Positions 45,656 through 57,045 of a stretch of DNA of 64,000 nucleotides are shown one piece after another (the first letter of the stretch is position 1; each line of letters opens with the position of its first letter). The translations under genes and the position numbers were made by a program. Source of the stretch: Ianthella basta. Taxonomy: Eukaryota > Porifera > Demospongiae > Verongiida > Ianthellidae. The notes under the pieces are model-generated. The model was given only the letters and a program-made list of their open reading frames with translations. It searched no databases and had not been told where the DNA came from. The stretch covers positions 6,185,213 to 6,249,212 of the forward strand of contig OZ025871.1 in the NCBI GenBank assembly GCA_964019415.1. The letters are read 5' to 3'.

Positions 45656-47530
45656 ACAGTGCAAGTTACAATATACACCACTAATCTAAAGTAAATAATA
45701 TAATATAATATAATATAATATAATATAATATAATATAATATAATATAATATAATATAATATAATATAATATAATATAATATAATATAATATAATTCCCGG
45801 GGGGTTAGGCACCCCTCACGAACATGTGATAGGTGTGCCTTTGAAGTATGGGAGATTTTAAGACTTTTAAATGAGGCAGAATTTTTAATTAGGTCTTCGT
45901 TCTTCTACAAGCAGCCCGCCAAATCCTAATATAAATGTGCATAGCATAACACTTAATGTATGGTGCATTTATATTGATGCATAGTGGTATCTTGTATATG
46001 AATGCAACTTGGCTCGTTGAGACGTGAAACTTGGTGGACACATCCAAGTGGTCCACCTTCCTATGTTATTAGCGGGATTTCTTAATTAGTCTCAAAATGG
46101 CCGACATATGTGATGTGTATGATGTATTCAACCAGCCCGGCCCGCTCAGTCATGACACTTGATGGACCTAGCCAGATAATGCAACTGTTCATGTCATTAG
46201 CAGGATTTCTTAATTAGTGGCAAAATGGCCGAGAAAAATGAGGTTCATTGCATATCTTACCAACCCAGCCCTGCTAAGTCATGATACTAAGTGGATGAAG
46301 TTAGATGACCAATTTCCTCATGTCATTAGCAGTATTGCTTAATTAGTCACAAAATGGAGGCGATGTTTTGAACAATCACATTTTGAAACCAATTTGTAGG
46401 CATTTGCCGCTATGCTGGAGCCACAATATCCAGCTACTACACCACCACATAGATAAATACAACCGCCATCACCACCACCACAGTGGAAGTTGCAATGAGC
46501 ACACCAGTATAATATTATGTGCTAGAGCTGCAAGAAAACAGACCACCACATCAGGCGCTGCTACTATATACTACTACTACCACCACCACACAGTGCAAGT
46601 TACAATATTACGGCCACCACATGCATTCCTAAATGAAAATGACCACCACCACCACCACATGGTGCCAGTACAATGGATGCATTCAGTATATGTGCCATTG
46701 CTCTAGAAAAAACACCGCCACCACCACCACACAGTGCAAGTTACAATATCGCAGCCACCACCACCTGTGCCAGTAAAGTATCTGTGCTAGTTGGTCATAG
46801 AGAAAAAGACCACCAGTGCAAGTTACAGTAGCCACCACCACATGTGCCAGTAGAGTATCTGCACTAGTTGGTCATAGAAAAAGACCACCAGTGCAAGTTA
46901 CAGTGGCACCAGCACCATTCGCACCACCACATGTGCCAGAAAGTGAATGCGCTCAATGGCTGAAGAAAAAGACCACCAGCGCAAGTTACAGCTGGTCAGA
47001 ACCTGCACCGCCGCCATTGGAGTGCACGCTGCAGCAAGCAATTGTAACTTGCCTAAGGGCATGCCATTGAATTTCTTCCCATGCACCCCAATTCAATGGC
47101 ATGCCCTTAGGCAAGCTTACATTTGCTTGCTGCAGCGTGCACTCCAATGGCGGCGGTGCAGGTTCTGACCAGCTGTAACTTGCGCTGGTGGTCTTTTTCT
47201 TCAGCCATTGAGCGCATTCACTTTCTGGCACATGTGGTGGTGCGAATGGTGCTGGTGCCACTGTAACTTGCACTGGTGGTCTTTTTCTATGACCAACTAG
47301 TGCAGATACTCTACTGGCACATGTGGTGGTGGCTACTGTAACTTGCACTGGTGGTCTTTTTCTCTATGACCAACTAGCACAGATACTTTACTGGCACAGG
47401 TGGTGGTGGCTGCGATATTGTAACTTGCACTGTGTGGTGGTGGTGGCGGTGTTTTTTCTAGAGCAATGGCACATATACTGAATGCATCCATTGTACTGGC
47501 ACCATGTGGTGGTGGTATATATATATATAT
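45656..47530 (+). mobile_element. Foldback-like element, copy III, with large palindrome
   Basis: Same plan as copy II, with about 100 bp of ATAAT satellite. Subrepeat arms 46640-47073 and 47090-47516 form an almost perfect palindrome of about 430-bp arms around a 16-bp spacer, ending in a TATATATATA run. The His/Asn/Thr-rich frames across the CAC repeats are by-products of the repeat. The element sits directly behind copy II in the same orientation. Confidence 0.7.
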
Positions 47531-47750
47531 ATACGAACATGAAGCCATACGAAGACCTAAATCTGAAAACAATATAGGGGCGCCTTCGGCGCCCCAAAAA
47601 ACAACACACCAGCTAGCCACACTGCATGCATTATCAGTATTCAGAGAATCAGAGTTACAGTACAGGGCATTAGAGGCAGTGAGTGGTAAGTTTCATTCCC
47701 ACTCAATAGACCAGTTGCGTATACATAAGCGTTTAGGAATGCAGTACGTC
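47531..47750. other. Junction segment after the foldback cluster
   Basis: It contains the closing GGGGCGCC-TTC-GGCGCCCC hairpin (47578-47596). From about 47608 to 47647 it resumes the interrupted alpha unit (GCATGCATTATCAGTATTCAG), before the next insertion. Confidence 0.5.
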
Positions 47751-48450
47751 ATAATTGCCTATGACGTCATAACTGGTGGCAGTTTAATACATTGAAAAGA
47801 TGGGGGGAAAAGGTGTTGCACCGGCAGCCTCGAGCGCTTCGTGCCGAATGTTCCCGTTTAGATGTCTCGGCTGGATGGTACGCACGAATACGCACCTGAC
47901 GGTCGTTGATTGAGGTTGATACGGCCTATGGTCACCGAGATAGAGACTCATGAAGGGGCACTCGCCGACGAAAATGTGGCGAACGATACTTCTTTACAGG
48001 ATTTTTCGACACTCCTGCATACGGAATAGCTTCTAGTTGAACTACCACCTACAAATTATCAAGGTTAGCTACAGGTAGCGATGGTAATGCAAGGGTGCGG
48101 GTCATAGCCTTATTAGCCGTTATTCGCCGGTCAGTCCCACTCCAGACGTCTCAATCTCGGTGCCTGCTGTGGTGCTTTCACCGAAATCGTTTCAAGAAGT
48201 CTTCGTTCACCACATTCTGGTCGCTCGTGTCGGCGAATCCCCTTTCACGAGTCTCGATCTCGGCAACCGTATGTATATCTTAGCAACTTCAATCAACAAC
48301 CGTCAGGTGCGTACTCGTGCGAACCATTCAGCTGAGCCATCTAAATGGGAACATTCGGCAAGAAGCGCTCGAGGTTGCCGGTGCAACACGTTTTCCCCCA
48401 TCTTCTCAATGTATTAAACTGCCACCAGTGATGACGTCATATGCAATTAT
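47751..48450. mobile_element. Long-TIR element, about 700 bp
   Basis: Left and right thirds are inverted copies of about 250 bp. The left end reads ATAATTGCCTATGACGTCAT and the right end, read inward, ATAATTGCATATGACGTCAT. Both continue CTGGTGGCAGTTTAATACAT and GTGTTGCACCGGCA. A central segment of about 165 bp is unpaired. The CRE-like palindrome ATGACGTCAT lies near both tips. No transposase. Confidence 0.75.
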
Positions 48451-48839
48451 CGCCTTAACCACAACATTCCTGCTATTGCTACGTGTCTTGTCCTCCCTCC
48501 AGACCTCCTTCCTTCTGTTTGCCCTCTCATCACTCCATGACATTTCTCACGCACCTCATAATTGTTCTTTCTCTCAAGCCCCTTTCTCATCACTCCTTCT
48601 GCCAGTGCCTACTTCCATCTCTTGCCTGTTTTCATTCCTCACACAGTCCAAGCTAGTCAATTTCAAGCACTAACAGCTTTCAACTCTGTAGGCCTTCAAT
48701 AATGAATAACTGCTTTCTAGTTTTGAAATGATTCCTCACCACACCCACTGCTGTCAGTGCCTGGTTGATTCCCATCTCAGTATGGCCCAACTACTCTATC
48801 CATTGCAATCGGGATTCTGGTCCCATCGCTCCACTGACA

Positions 48840-49125
48840 TTTAACTGCTTCACAATGCCGACAACTGGTACCTAACCTTTGACTGAAGTTTACTTGTTGG
48901 TGTACTATATTATTTAGATATGGCTAACACTTCTGACACTGCTGACCACTGTCTAATCATTAAAGGGCTAAGCACCATGCATGTCAATCCACAAGCTGTG
49001 AATCGGATCCAATCTTGCATTCCTGCACCAAAGCTGTCTCTGTGGGTGATACTATATCTGTCAATTAGAATTGTATTGCGGGGTGTTCTGCAGGGATCTC
49101 CATCTATCATGTCGGTAATGTGTTA
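48840..49125 (+). pseudogene. LINE reverse transcriptase remnant, copy 2
   Basis: Same residues as copy 1: SDTADHCLIIKGLSTMHVNP and GVLQGSPSIM. Shared stops show that the LINE was already dead before the segment was duplicated. Confidence 0.7.
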
Positions 49126-49606
49126 ACAGTAATTGTTCTTTGGGACACTAGCTGGGGCACTCCTACCAACCTTGGCAGCTGATGACTGTTGACTTGATGC
49201 AATGCTAATAGTGTCAATATTTCACTGTATACAGTTGTGGTGTATGCAATGCTCATCTTGAGTCATGCCCCGGTACATAGACTGGTTTTGAATGTACAAT
49301 ACCAGAAATCATTCTACCCTGTCATTGTTGGAATGTAGTTTGATATTCCTGCTAAAGTTCTTGTTCAAATTTACTATCACTGATTTGGTTGAAACTGTTT
49401 CTTAAGTTCCTTCAATTGACCAGTTCTCAAGTTCTTAATTTCCAAATATGGAGATGTACTAGTAATAGTTACTAAGTCACATGACATAATATTTGATGGT
49501 AATGTATTGGAATAACGGTACTGTAATTTGGTCATTGCAGCTACATAATTTTCTGCTAAGTGGTACTGCACCACCATCTCTCTGTCATATATTATTCTAT
49601 CAGTTA

Positions 49607-49636
49607 CTGTGTGTGTGTGTGTGTGGGTGTGTGTGT

Positions 49637-49676
<40 letters not shown>

Positions 49677-49685
49677 TGTGTGTGT

Positions 49686-49770
<85 letters not shown>

Positions 49771-49804
49771 TGTGTGTGTGTGGTGTGTGTGTGTGTGTGT
49801 GTGT
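49607..49804. repeat. Compound (TG)n/(GTGG) microsatellite
   Basis: Nearly 200 bp of TG with regular GTGG interruptions. Much expanded relative to the copy at 39463. Confidence 0.95.
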
Positions 49805-50661
49805 CCAGATCACAAAATCCAGATCTCAAAAGGGTAGGTGGGGACGGCCAGGAGCCCAGAACAGATACTCTGATGTTGTCAATCAAGGCCATACCCCCCA
49901 CTCCCTCATCTCATGGGTCTTGCAAGCCCATAGACGAGTACCTCTACTGCATCGAGGAAGCCATGTGACTGGGGTGATAAAGCTAGTGTCTCTGCAGCCA
50001 ATGGTGCCACTGGTCTTGTTGCAACCTGCTGGCTTACCATGGGGTTCATGCAGTCACGTCACGTCACGGGTCTAAGTAGCTACGTCTTGACTGTGGTATT
50101 ACAAGAACAAATACAAGTCTTCTACCTGCTACTGCTAAACTATTGAGCAACTGATGTGCATTGCCCATTGTTTGACTGTTCTTTGCCGACCCTGAGCCTT
50201 AGCCTTTTAATGTGTTGCTCTATGTATCGGACAGCTGCCTGTGGTCGTGTGTATGCCTTTTAACTAGAACAAGCTGAGAGAGGGCACAGCTTTAGGTCTT
50301 CTGATGTACTCATGTTCTGTGCGGAACTGTCAATATTTTCCTCTTTGTGTGACAGCTGATGTGTTGCTCAAACTGTACCTTCCAGATCTATACTGTTCTA
50401 ATTCCATTTGCACACCCTGCATGCTACCTACACTCAGTCTTCGTAATTCTTCTGCTTATACCCCATTTGTTCCCCTATCTCAAATCTTCACCAGTCCACA
50501 TCTCTACAATGGGGTGACCTATTAGCATAGCTGCTTAGCCTTCACTCCTTCCTCTGTCTCATTGTAAGCCATCCCTCCTTTCACCACCTCCTGCTCTCAC
50601 AGACTACATATTCTAGATAATTCATATGCTCATGTGTACTTCACCTCCTTGCTCACTGCAG

Positions 50662-50872
50662 AACCTGAGCCGTGACCTTCTGGACAAGATGGCTACATCA
50701 CTAGCTCAGAACAAGACAATGACAAAGCTGGAATTGAGCGGTGGTGCCTTGGCACCCAACGAAGATGTCAAGCTATTCGCCCACAACCTCCTGTTGGGCC
50801 TCAGCAACAACACTACATTGACAGATTTGACACTGAGTCTACCAGAGCAGTACTGGGAGTGGTTGTGTAATG
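50662..50872 (+). CDS. LRR exon B2 of the NLR gene
   Basis: 211 nt, phase 0 to 1, with acceptor TTGCTCACTGCAG and donor AATG then GTGAGC, as in B1. It encodes NLSRDLLDKMATSLAQNKTM and TKLELSGGALAPNEDVKLFA. Differences from B1 cluster at variable LRR positions (NGDT to SGGA, SHHL to AHNL, PPQC to PEQY), the pattern expected of a diversifying recognition surface. The frame is intact, so the duplicate is probably used. Confidence 0.85.
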
Positions 50873-51507
50873 GTGAGCTGAATGACAATGTTTGATGTGT
50901 CTCACTGACCTTGTAAGCTGTGATCATTGTCTGTAAACTGTAATGACATGTTGTAACCTTTACAAGGTTGTTGTCACAAAGATTAAGTGTCTAGTTCAGT
51001 CCCTGCCCACCTTCAACCTCTAGAGTTGTGTTGTTTGTTTGTGTGGTATTACCTTTAACTGGCCCACCTTTATTACAACTATTAACCATTTCTATTTGTG
51101 CTTTAGTGGTCCAGGCTTTCTACAAGAGTGCTGGTAATGATCATGACCAGTGCAGATACTGACTTGAAGGGACTCAAAGCTGCTCTCCTTACAACCTGCA
51201 CTGTGTGCTACCTGGGTCCTAGTGTTTCATAGTGTTGTAGCTTTCTAGTTGTTAGTGACAGCTTGATATTGACCACTTGTGGTTTGATGTACTAATCACT
51301 CATACACCTGTAGTTTCACTAGGATACTTACATACATGGGATTAATACAAGTAGAGATGTGGGTAACTGTACTTGACTGCCAACCATGGCACAACCCATG
51401 CAGTTCTAACTGTGTTGTGGAAGGCTTAATTGTCAATGGTGTGTAAACCTTATAATGGACCACACTCACACTTGTAGCAGCTCATTTACAAACCTTTCTC
51501 TCTGCAG

Positions 51508-51638
51508 GCAATGTGGTGCAGAGGAGTGTGGAAAGGGTCACCTTATGGTATGTCCCACTTGATGTGGTGTGTAGTGTTGTGGATTACTTTGAACATGTGG
51601 AAGAGCTCAACTATGAGCACATCAGGGCCCCACAGCAG
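51508..51638 (+). CDS. LRR exon A3 of the NLR gene
   Basis: 131 nt, phase 1 to 0; encodes NVVQRSVERVTLWYVPLDVV and CSVVDYFEHVEELNYEHIRA. It joins B2 in frame. Acceptor CTTTCTCTCTGCAG, donor CAG then GTACAG. Confidence 0.8.
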
Positions 51639-51860
51639 GTACAGTACATCTATTAGTTGTTTTACATTGTTGTGGGTACAGTGCATTTGCAGAATAAACA
51701 GCTTACAGTAGCTACTGATACAGGTAACAAACAACTGCTGCTGTGGATCATTCAGCTGAGCTGCAATGGCTCATACATTGTTTGACCTTGATTCCTCACT
51801 AATAGACTGTAACAACTGGGGAATGTATGCATTCCCCTGGGTTGTGTCTGTGTGCACCAG

Positions 51861-51943
51861 GCAGAAGTAATTGTAGAATGGCTTGAATCAAAGGGCAGGG
51901 AGAGTTTAGCCGAGAAATGCAAAGCACATCTTGGAGGAAATGA
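51861..51943 (+). CDS. Exon X of the NLR gene, helical LRR linker
   Basis: Follows acceptor GTCTGTGTGCACCAG in phase 0. It encodes EVIVEWLESKGRESLAEKC and KAHLGGN. Ending at AATGA then GTACTG leaves phase 2, which fits the next exon if that begins after TTTAGAG. The donor is weak, so the 3' end is less certain than the rest. The helix-rich sequence resembles the convex side of an RI-type LRR. Confidence 0.6.
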
Positions 51944-52100
51944 GTACTGCTGTGATAGGCACAGAATTAGTAGTTTGATTAAATTCCCATTGCCCTCAAG
52001 TGGTCATCCCTTAGTCCACTCCTGTTACCTTACATACGCTGTGTAGACTGCAAAGAGTGTGTGGGATGCTTACTAGATCTAATCATGTCATTCTTTAGAG

Positions 52101-52191
52101 TGGAGTAGCAGAGGATGGCCTTAAGCTGGAGGAGCTTGAAGGAAAGCTGGCTGGACATGGAAGGCTGAAGAAGCTGAGACTTAACTTTTGG
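52101..52191 (+). CDS. Exon Y of the NLR gene, LRR-like
   Basis: Begins in phase 2 after ATTCTTTAGAG and ends at TGG then GTAAGT in phase 0. It encodes GVAEDGLKLEELEGKLAGHG and RLKKLRLNFW, with an LRR-type LxxLxL end. With exon X it completes one repeat. Confidence 0.65.
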
Positions 52192-52330
52192 GTAAGTTCT
52201 ATGTTAGTGGGTGGGCCTCAGTTGCTTGTCAAGAGGTGCACTTTGTTGTAGCTGCTTCCCTGAAATGTCTGTCTTGTATGCACTGTCTGGTGCACTGGTA
52301 GTGTTTATGTGTTCTATTGAACAGAGCATA

Positions 52331-52357
52331 AGACATAACACTGGCAGTGTTATGTCT
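52331..52357. repeat. Perfect short hairpin
   Basis: AGACATAACACTG, one G, and its exact inverse complement; 13-bp arms in the intron after exon Y. Confidence 0.8.
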
Positions 52358-52731
52358 GTGCACTGCTCTTCCCCTCTTGCCCATGTAGTTGTATGGCTTG
52401 TTACTTATGTCACCAGTTATTGGTTAGCTGGTTGTACGAGGCACACAGATACTAGTCCGCAATGGGTCCAACAGTGGGTCTGGTCCCTAACTTTTGATAT
52501 TGTGTGGTGAATGCCATGTGATAGGTACATGACAGCTGACACCTCAGTGGCTGATCATGGCTACGTTTGCAATGGCAGATGAATGTATTGTTTGTGGGTT
52601 CTTAATATCAGTTTTGGCAGATGGATTAACAGAGTAGAAATGTCACTGCTTCACTAAATGGACAAAAACAACAACAATGGCATGATTACCAGTTTTGCTC
52701 TATGATGAACAAACACTATTACTATGAAGTA

Positions 52732-53217
52732 CAGTACTTTTTGGGTCGGTTGTCCCGACCGGATGGTTGCAATCGGTTATCAATAATTATCAACCTAGTG
52801 ACATCATTATTGCATGACCTTTAGTATACCCAATTCTATTGACGGACGATGTACAGGAGATTCAGGGTATGTGGCGAAGGCGGGAGACCTGAATTACCGA
52901 CTGGTCATGATTTAACAGTTTTCTCAATGGTTTGGAACGCAGGTTACAGAAAATCGTTGCACGTGATCCATACGAGTCTGTTCAGCCCCCGCGCTGTCTG
53001 TTCACTTATTGGGAAGGCATTTTCCTCTTGGTACAGAAATGCCCCCATCATTCTTAGCCTTAAATCATCCAAATACGCTTTATTCTTCCTCGTTCCAAAC
53101 GCCGCTGCTTCAGCTGAACTTGTAGCCGCCGTAATGACGTCACCAGGTTGATAATTGATAACCGATCGATAACCGATTGCATATATCGGGTCGGGACAAC
53201 CGACCCAAAATGTACTG
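52732..53217. mobile_element. TA-flanked MITE with long inverted repeats, 486 bp
   Basis: Ends CAGTACTTTTTGGGTCGGTTGTCCCGACC and, from the right, CAGTACATTTTGGGTCGGTTG... continue as imperfect repeats for about 75 bp, through CAATCGGTTATC and ATTATCAACCT. TA duplicates flank both ends (52730-52731, 53218-53219), and CAGT termini fit pogo/Tc1-mariner. Minus- and plus-strand frames inside are not transposase. Confidence 0.85.
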
Positions 53218-54112
53218 TATACACATCTGAACAATGTCACTTGACTTCTGGACAATCTGATTGGTCCTTTGTATTTGCAGTACTATAGCCTAGTCTCCAC
53301 CCCTGTGTTAGCCATTGTAGAGGAAGTGGAGCTAGGAATGAGGCTACACAGACACATGCACACACAGTTCTTATAGTTCAGGTATACTGGCTCCAACAGA
53401 CTATTGTCAGGTAGTGACTGTGTACATCATGCACCAGTTAACCATCACATTCTACATTCAATCCACACTGCATTGATGGAGGTGGTCAAATGTATTATTT
53501 GAGATGACCTAAAGCACTCTGTGTACACTATAGTGATGTGACTCTGACAGGACTTGATGAGCTGTGTATCAGTGTAGTCCTCTGGCTGTGTCTGACCACA
53601 TTACATTTCATTCCAACATGTTCAGCTCTAGACATGGTGTGGACTTGGCATGTGTGCTCATCTGCTTGCATGGTATTGTCTCACAGGTGGCTCTCACTTT
53701 AGTTGCATTTAATGTGCAGTAGTTGACGTAGCTCCAAATGGAAGCCATCATTTGTTGTTCATTCCATAGTGATTTCAACTTGAGTAGACCTTGCACAGTA
53801 ATGTGTGCATACTCATTGCTGTCAGACAGAAGATGGAACAGTCTTGTTTCAGAGTCCATTCATGCAATATGACTTCATTGCAGTATGACATTGTGTTGTT
53901 GCTACTACTAATGGGCCATGTGTGATGGGAAGTAATATACTTGAGATTCTGTCACTCTGTGGCTGTCCCACTAAGTTGTTGCTACAACATGGCTCATTTG
54001 TCTGTGCAGTGACAGTGACATCTGACTCACATTCCGTACTTTCACATTGTGTACACATGTTATAGCTTAATAAGTTGTTGTGTTCTGTACTGTTTACTGT
54101 TCACTACTGCAG
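53218..54112. other. Intron, no feature recognised
   Basis: No repeats or exons supported. Ends in the acceptor TTTACTGTTCACTACTGCAG. Confidence 0.45.
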
Positions 54113-54329
54113 TACTCATCAGTACCACAAACACTTATCAGGTTTGGAGTGGCAGCTGTGAGAGGAGTTGTCAGGAACAAGAACATTACAGAGTTTGAAC
54201 TGATGCCTCACATAGATAACCAACAGGTAGTGGATGGTATACTAGCACAACTGACAGCAGATGAGAGGAGCAAGTTCAAAGTTGGACAACATGGATATGG
54301 ACGCCCCTCCATTGAGCTCTGTCCAGTTG
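54113..54329 (+). CDS. LRR exon C of the NLR gene
   Basis: 217 nt, phase 0 to 1, like the B exons. It encodes TLIRFGVAAVRGVVRNKNIT, EFELMPHIDNQQVVDGILAQ and LTADERSKFKVGQHGYGRPS. The AVRGVVRNKNITEFEL part matches ATSLAQNKTMTKLEL of B1/B2, so it is a diverged B-type repeat, probably the last LRR. It joins exon Y (phase 0) and exon D (phase 1). Confidence 0.8.
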
Positions 54330-54965
54330 GTGAGTGGTGCATAGTCAGTCTCTTCATGCAGTGTCTGTGCTGTGTCTGTCAAGTCCTCAGTCAGTTGTAT
54401 CAGAGAAGCAGCACCTCATTCCCCAGCTGGCTGTGCTGGGTTGGGTGGGGCTAGCTCTCTCTTGTGTGTGAACCGTGTGTCACCTGTATGTGGTGAAGTG
54501 AGCTTCTTGCCTGACTGCCTTGAACTGCAGTGCTGTCATTACTACATGAGTGCGCATGTGTAGCACCCAATGTACATGTATCAGGACCTACATTGCTGCC
54601 TGAATGTTGTAGTGCAGTCAGTTGAGGTGTAGTAGAGTGCAGATATGCTACTAGATATCTACTAGATATGGTGGTATTGTCCTAACACTTGAGCACTAGT
54701 TTATGGATCCAAATATGAGATTTACCCCTCGTGTGTGTAAGGTATGTAAGTACATTACTGTGTGTGGTTAGACTTTGGAATACATTCCCATTGTGTGCAA
54801 GGAGATCTCCTTATTCATCCCAGTCACTCAAGCACACAACCTTCCCCTCTTGCCCTGTGTGTCTGTCTGTTCACATGCTGTGGTGTTTGGTCACCTCCTG
54901 TAGAGTGAGCTTCATGTAGTGAGATGTCCACTTTCTCTGTCCTTGTCTGTTTCACTCCCACACAG

Positions 54966-55051
54966 GTGACACCTCATCAGGTGATGCTCCTCACTCAACA
55001 GGTTCCCGGCCAACTAATGAGGACACAGTGATGGAGCTGGACAGGACTGAG
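54966..55051 (+). CDS. Exon D of the NLR gene, polar linker
   Basis: Acceptor GTTTCACTCCCACACAG, donor GAG then GTCAGT; phase 1 to 0. It encodes DTSSGDAPHSTGSRPTNEDT and VMELDRTE. Polar and probably disordered, it marks the end of the LRR fold. Confidence 0.65.
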
Positions 55052-55784
55052 GTCAGTGACATTTCAGAGAGCAGTCTACATTGTACCATTTCCAACACAA
55101 TGCCACAGTTGTCCAGTAGAGCCTGCCCTGTCCTTTGCCCTCCTTGTCCTGTCCTGCATGATGTCTGCAATGTGACTGTTTACCTGTACATTGTCTAACT
55201 TGTCCTGTGAGTCCCTATACTGGACAGACTGGGACATACTCAGGACATCACTCATACATACATACACTTTAATCAGTTGCTAACTAGTTGAGCTGCAATT
55301 CTCAGTTCTCAGTTATTATTCATCAGCTACTGTACCTTTGTTTATGGTTCATAGTTTATCACCAGTTGTCACTGGTTATGTAATGCCAGCCCTCACATGA
55401 TCCTTCACATGGCAAGTAGGATAACAAGATGGACAAAGAGATTGGTACTCTCTCAAACTGTTTTGTTAGTGATTTTACGTGTGTACTATGTTTTGTTTCA
55501 TGAGATACTGCACATGTATAGTGATCACTGATCTTCCCAATGATTGGACCCATTCCCATTCCAACTGTTCATTGACCAGTTGTCAGGTTTACTGCCAGTT
55601 ATTACAGTACCAGTTACCAGTTATGGTCCACTGAGTTCACAGCTCTACACACTGTTTGTCTTCATTGGATGTGGACATCCTCTCTGTGTCCCCTCACAAG
55701 CAAGTCCACCCGTAGTTCATGTTAACGTTTACTTAAGTTCAAAGTTGTAACTAAACCTACCCTCCCCAACACAGTCTACTCCTG

Positions 55785-56500
55785 ATTAATCACTTGTAAC
55801 CAGGCTGTCATTAATTTTGTCGGCTCAGCCTGCTGAGTAAAAGGACAGCTCTAGCTATTTTCTTGACAGCATCTGAGGAAGTATGAAAACCAACAGTAGT
55901 TAACATGGAGGATGTTCAGCTGTTCACACTTCGCAGTTAACAATTGGATCACAGTACCTGGCACCTTACAGCAATTGCTAACTGACAGCAATTGCTAAAT
56001 GTCAAGCTGACCTTCCTCCCTTATATGGGTTGCATTAGCTACTGTAGTGCTGTCCCACACTGTCCTTTGGTAGGCTGAGGCATCGAAATGGCAGTGGGCC
56101 TACTTTAAAATACGCTAACACACAGTACTCATACTCATGGTCCATTAGGCTGTTGCCTGCTTCTGTTGTAGGAAGAACAATAATATTTTTCCACTCATGA
56201 GCTTTCATTTTGTACGAATTCATCATTATGCACCCTGAGTTGGAGTGACATTGTGCTGCATGTGTCCTACTGTTAGTGTACTGAACCACTGTCTTCACAA
56301 ACCTAGACCCACCAAGAATCCTATCTGGACTAGCATTCCTCAAATACCATACTGTTTGCCTGTACACCATCTAATGTGTTCTGTGTGTTCTTCAAGACGT
56401 CTCTAGCTCACACACCCTGTCTGTTGGTGTCTTGTTTTCCTCCTTGGATGTGGGAGATCCTCTGAACTATATGTAGTGCCTACTGAGTCCACAGATCTGG
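55785..56500 (+). repeat. Dispersed repeat copy in intron
   Basis: Collinear with 62148-62790: CACTTGTAACCAGGCT, AAAACCAACAGTAGTTAACATGG, ACAATTGGATCACAGTA, TCCTATCTGGACTAGCATTC and TTTTCCTCCTTGGATGTGG. About 85-90% identity by eye. Non-coding. One copy is in the NLR gene and the other downstream of it. Confidence 0.8.
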
Positions 56501-56945
56501 AGTGTCTGCAGAACCAAATTTATTATCACAAAATTACGCTATACGCACAGTACTCATACTCATGGTTAAGTGTGTACTGGTTTTACTGAGTCCTTTTGTT
56601 GGTGAGAGGTCCTGTTACAGTTAAAGCTCTCCTAAACACCTTGGGACAGTTCTCTGTCATCACTCACTGTAGACATGTGGCTCCCCATTGCATGGGCTAT
56701 ACTGGACCCTTCCCCTACAGTATATTGCTGTAAAGTATGATGACAGGTGTTGTCAGAATGTCTCCTACTAAAATATAATTTACGTACGTAATAGCAATGT
56801 AATCATTGTCTGCCACTCCATTATACGTATTACATAGCAGTGGTGTTGAGTGATAAGGTGCTGCAGTGACATCTGCAGACAACATGTTTGTGTTGATGTT
56901 GTGTGCTGAAGGGTGGATACACCTATAGCCTCAGTGAGCATGCAG

Positions 56946-57045
56946 TGTTGCCTCCCTCCCCACCTCACATCACTACAGGACTCTTCTGTGAGACAGACCC
57001 CCTGCCAGTCAGTGAGGAGCCAAGTGGGAGCCCCTCCCACACAAG
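56946..57045 (+). CDS. Possible exon E, frame uncertain
   Basis: A segment open in two frames ends at a weak donor (ACAAG then GTACAG). Starting at 56946 in phase 0 gives HLTSLQDSSVRQTPCQ and ends in phase 1, as needed by exon F. Starting at 56912 gives EHAVLPPSPPHITTGLF but leaves phase 2, which breaks the chain. Both are low-complexity, so this exon needs transcript evidence. Confidence 0.35.

Larger units (their letters stand above)
48480..51640 (+). repeat. Duplicated unit beta, copy 2 (copy 1 at 38310-41220)
   Basis: Near-collinear with copy 1 at about 90-95% by eye: LINE remnant, TG microsatellite, CCAATGGTGCCACTGGTCTT, the B exon, intron and the A exon. Differences are mainly microsatellite length and small indels; the B-A intron here has an extra 150-bp segment near 50945-51100 and lacks one near 40890. 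Confidence 0.9.

Noticed and set aside
44751-47370. His/Asn/Thr-rich frames and Val-Thr-Cys repeat frames
   Set aside because: They are translations of the CAC-rich 75-bp subrepeats of the foldback-like elements, appear on both strands and end at repeat edges.
45080-47400. Regular repeats resembling a CRISPR array
   Set aside because: Units of about 75 bp are contiguous with no unique spacers, occur in inverted orientation, and the genome is eukaryotic.
47578-47616. GGCGCC hairpin followed by CTAG as a Helitron 3' end
   Set aside because: The hairpin-to-CTAG distance is long, the following base is C rather than T, and no TC start was found. The hairpin pairs better with the one at 42214 as cluster ends.
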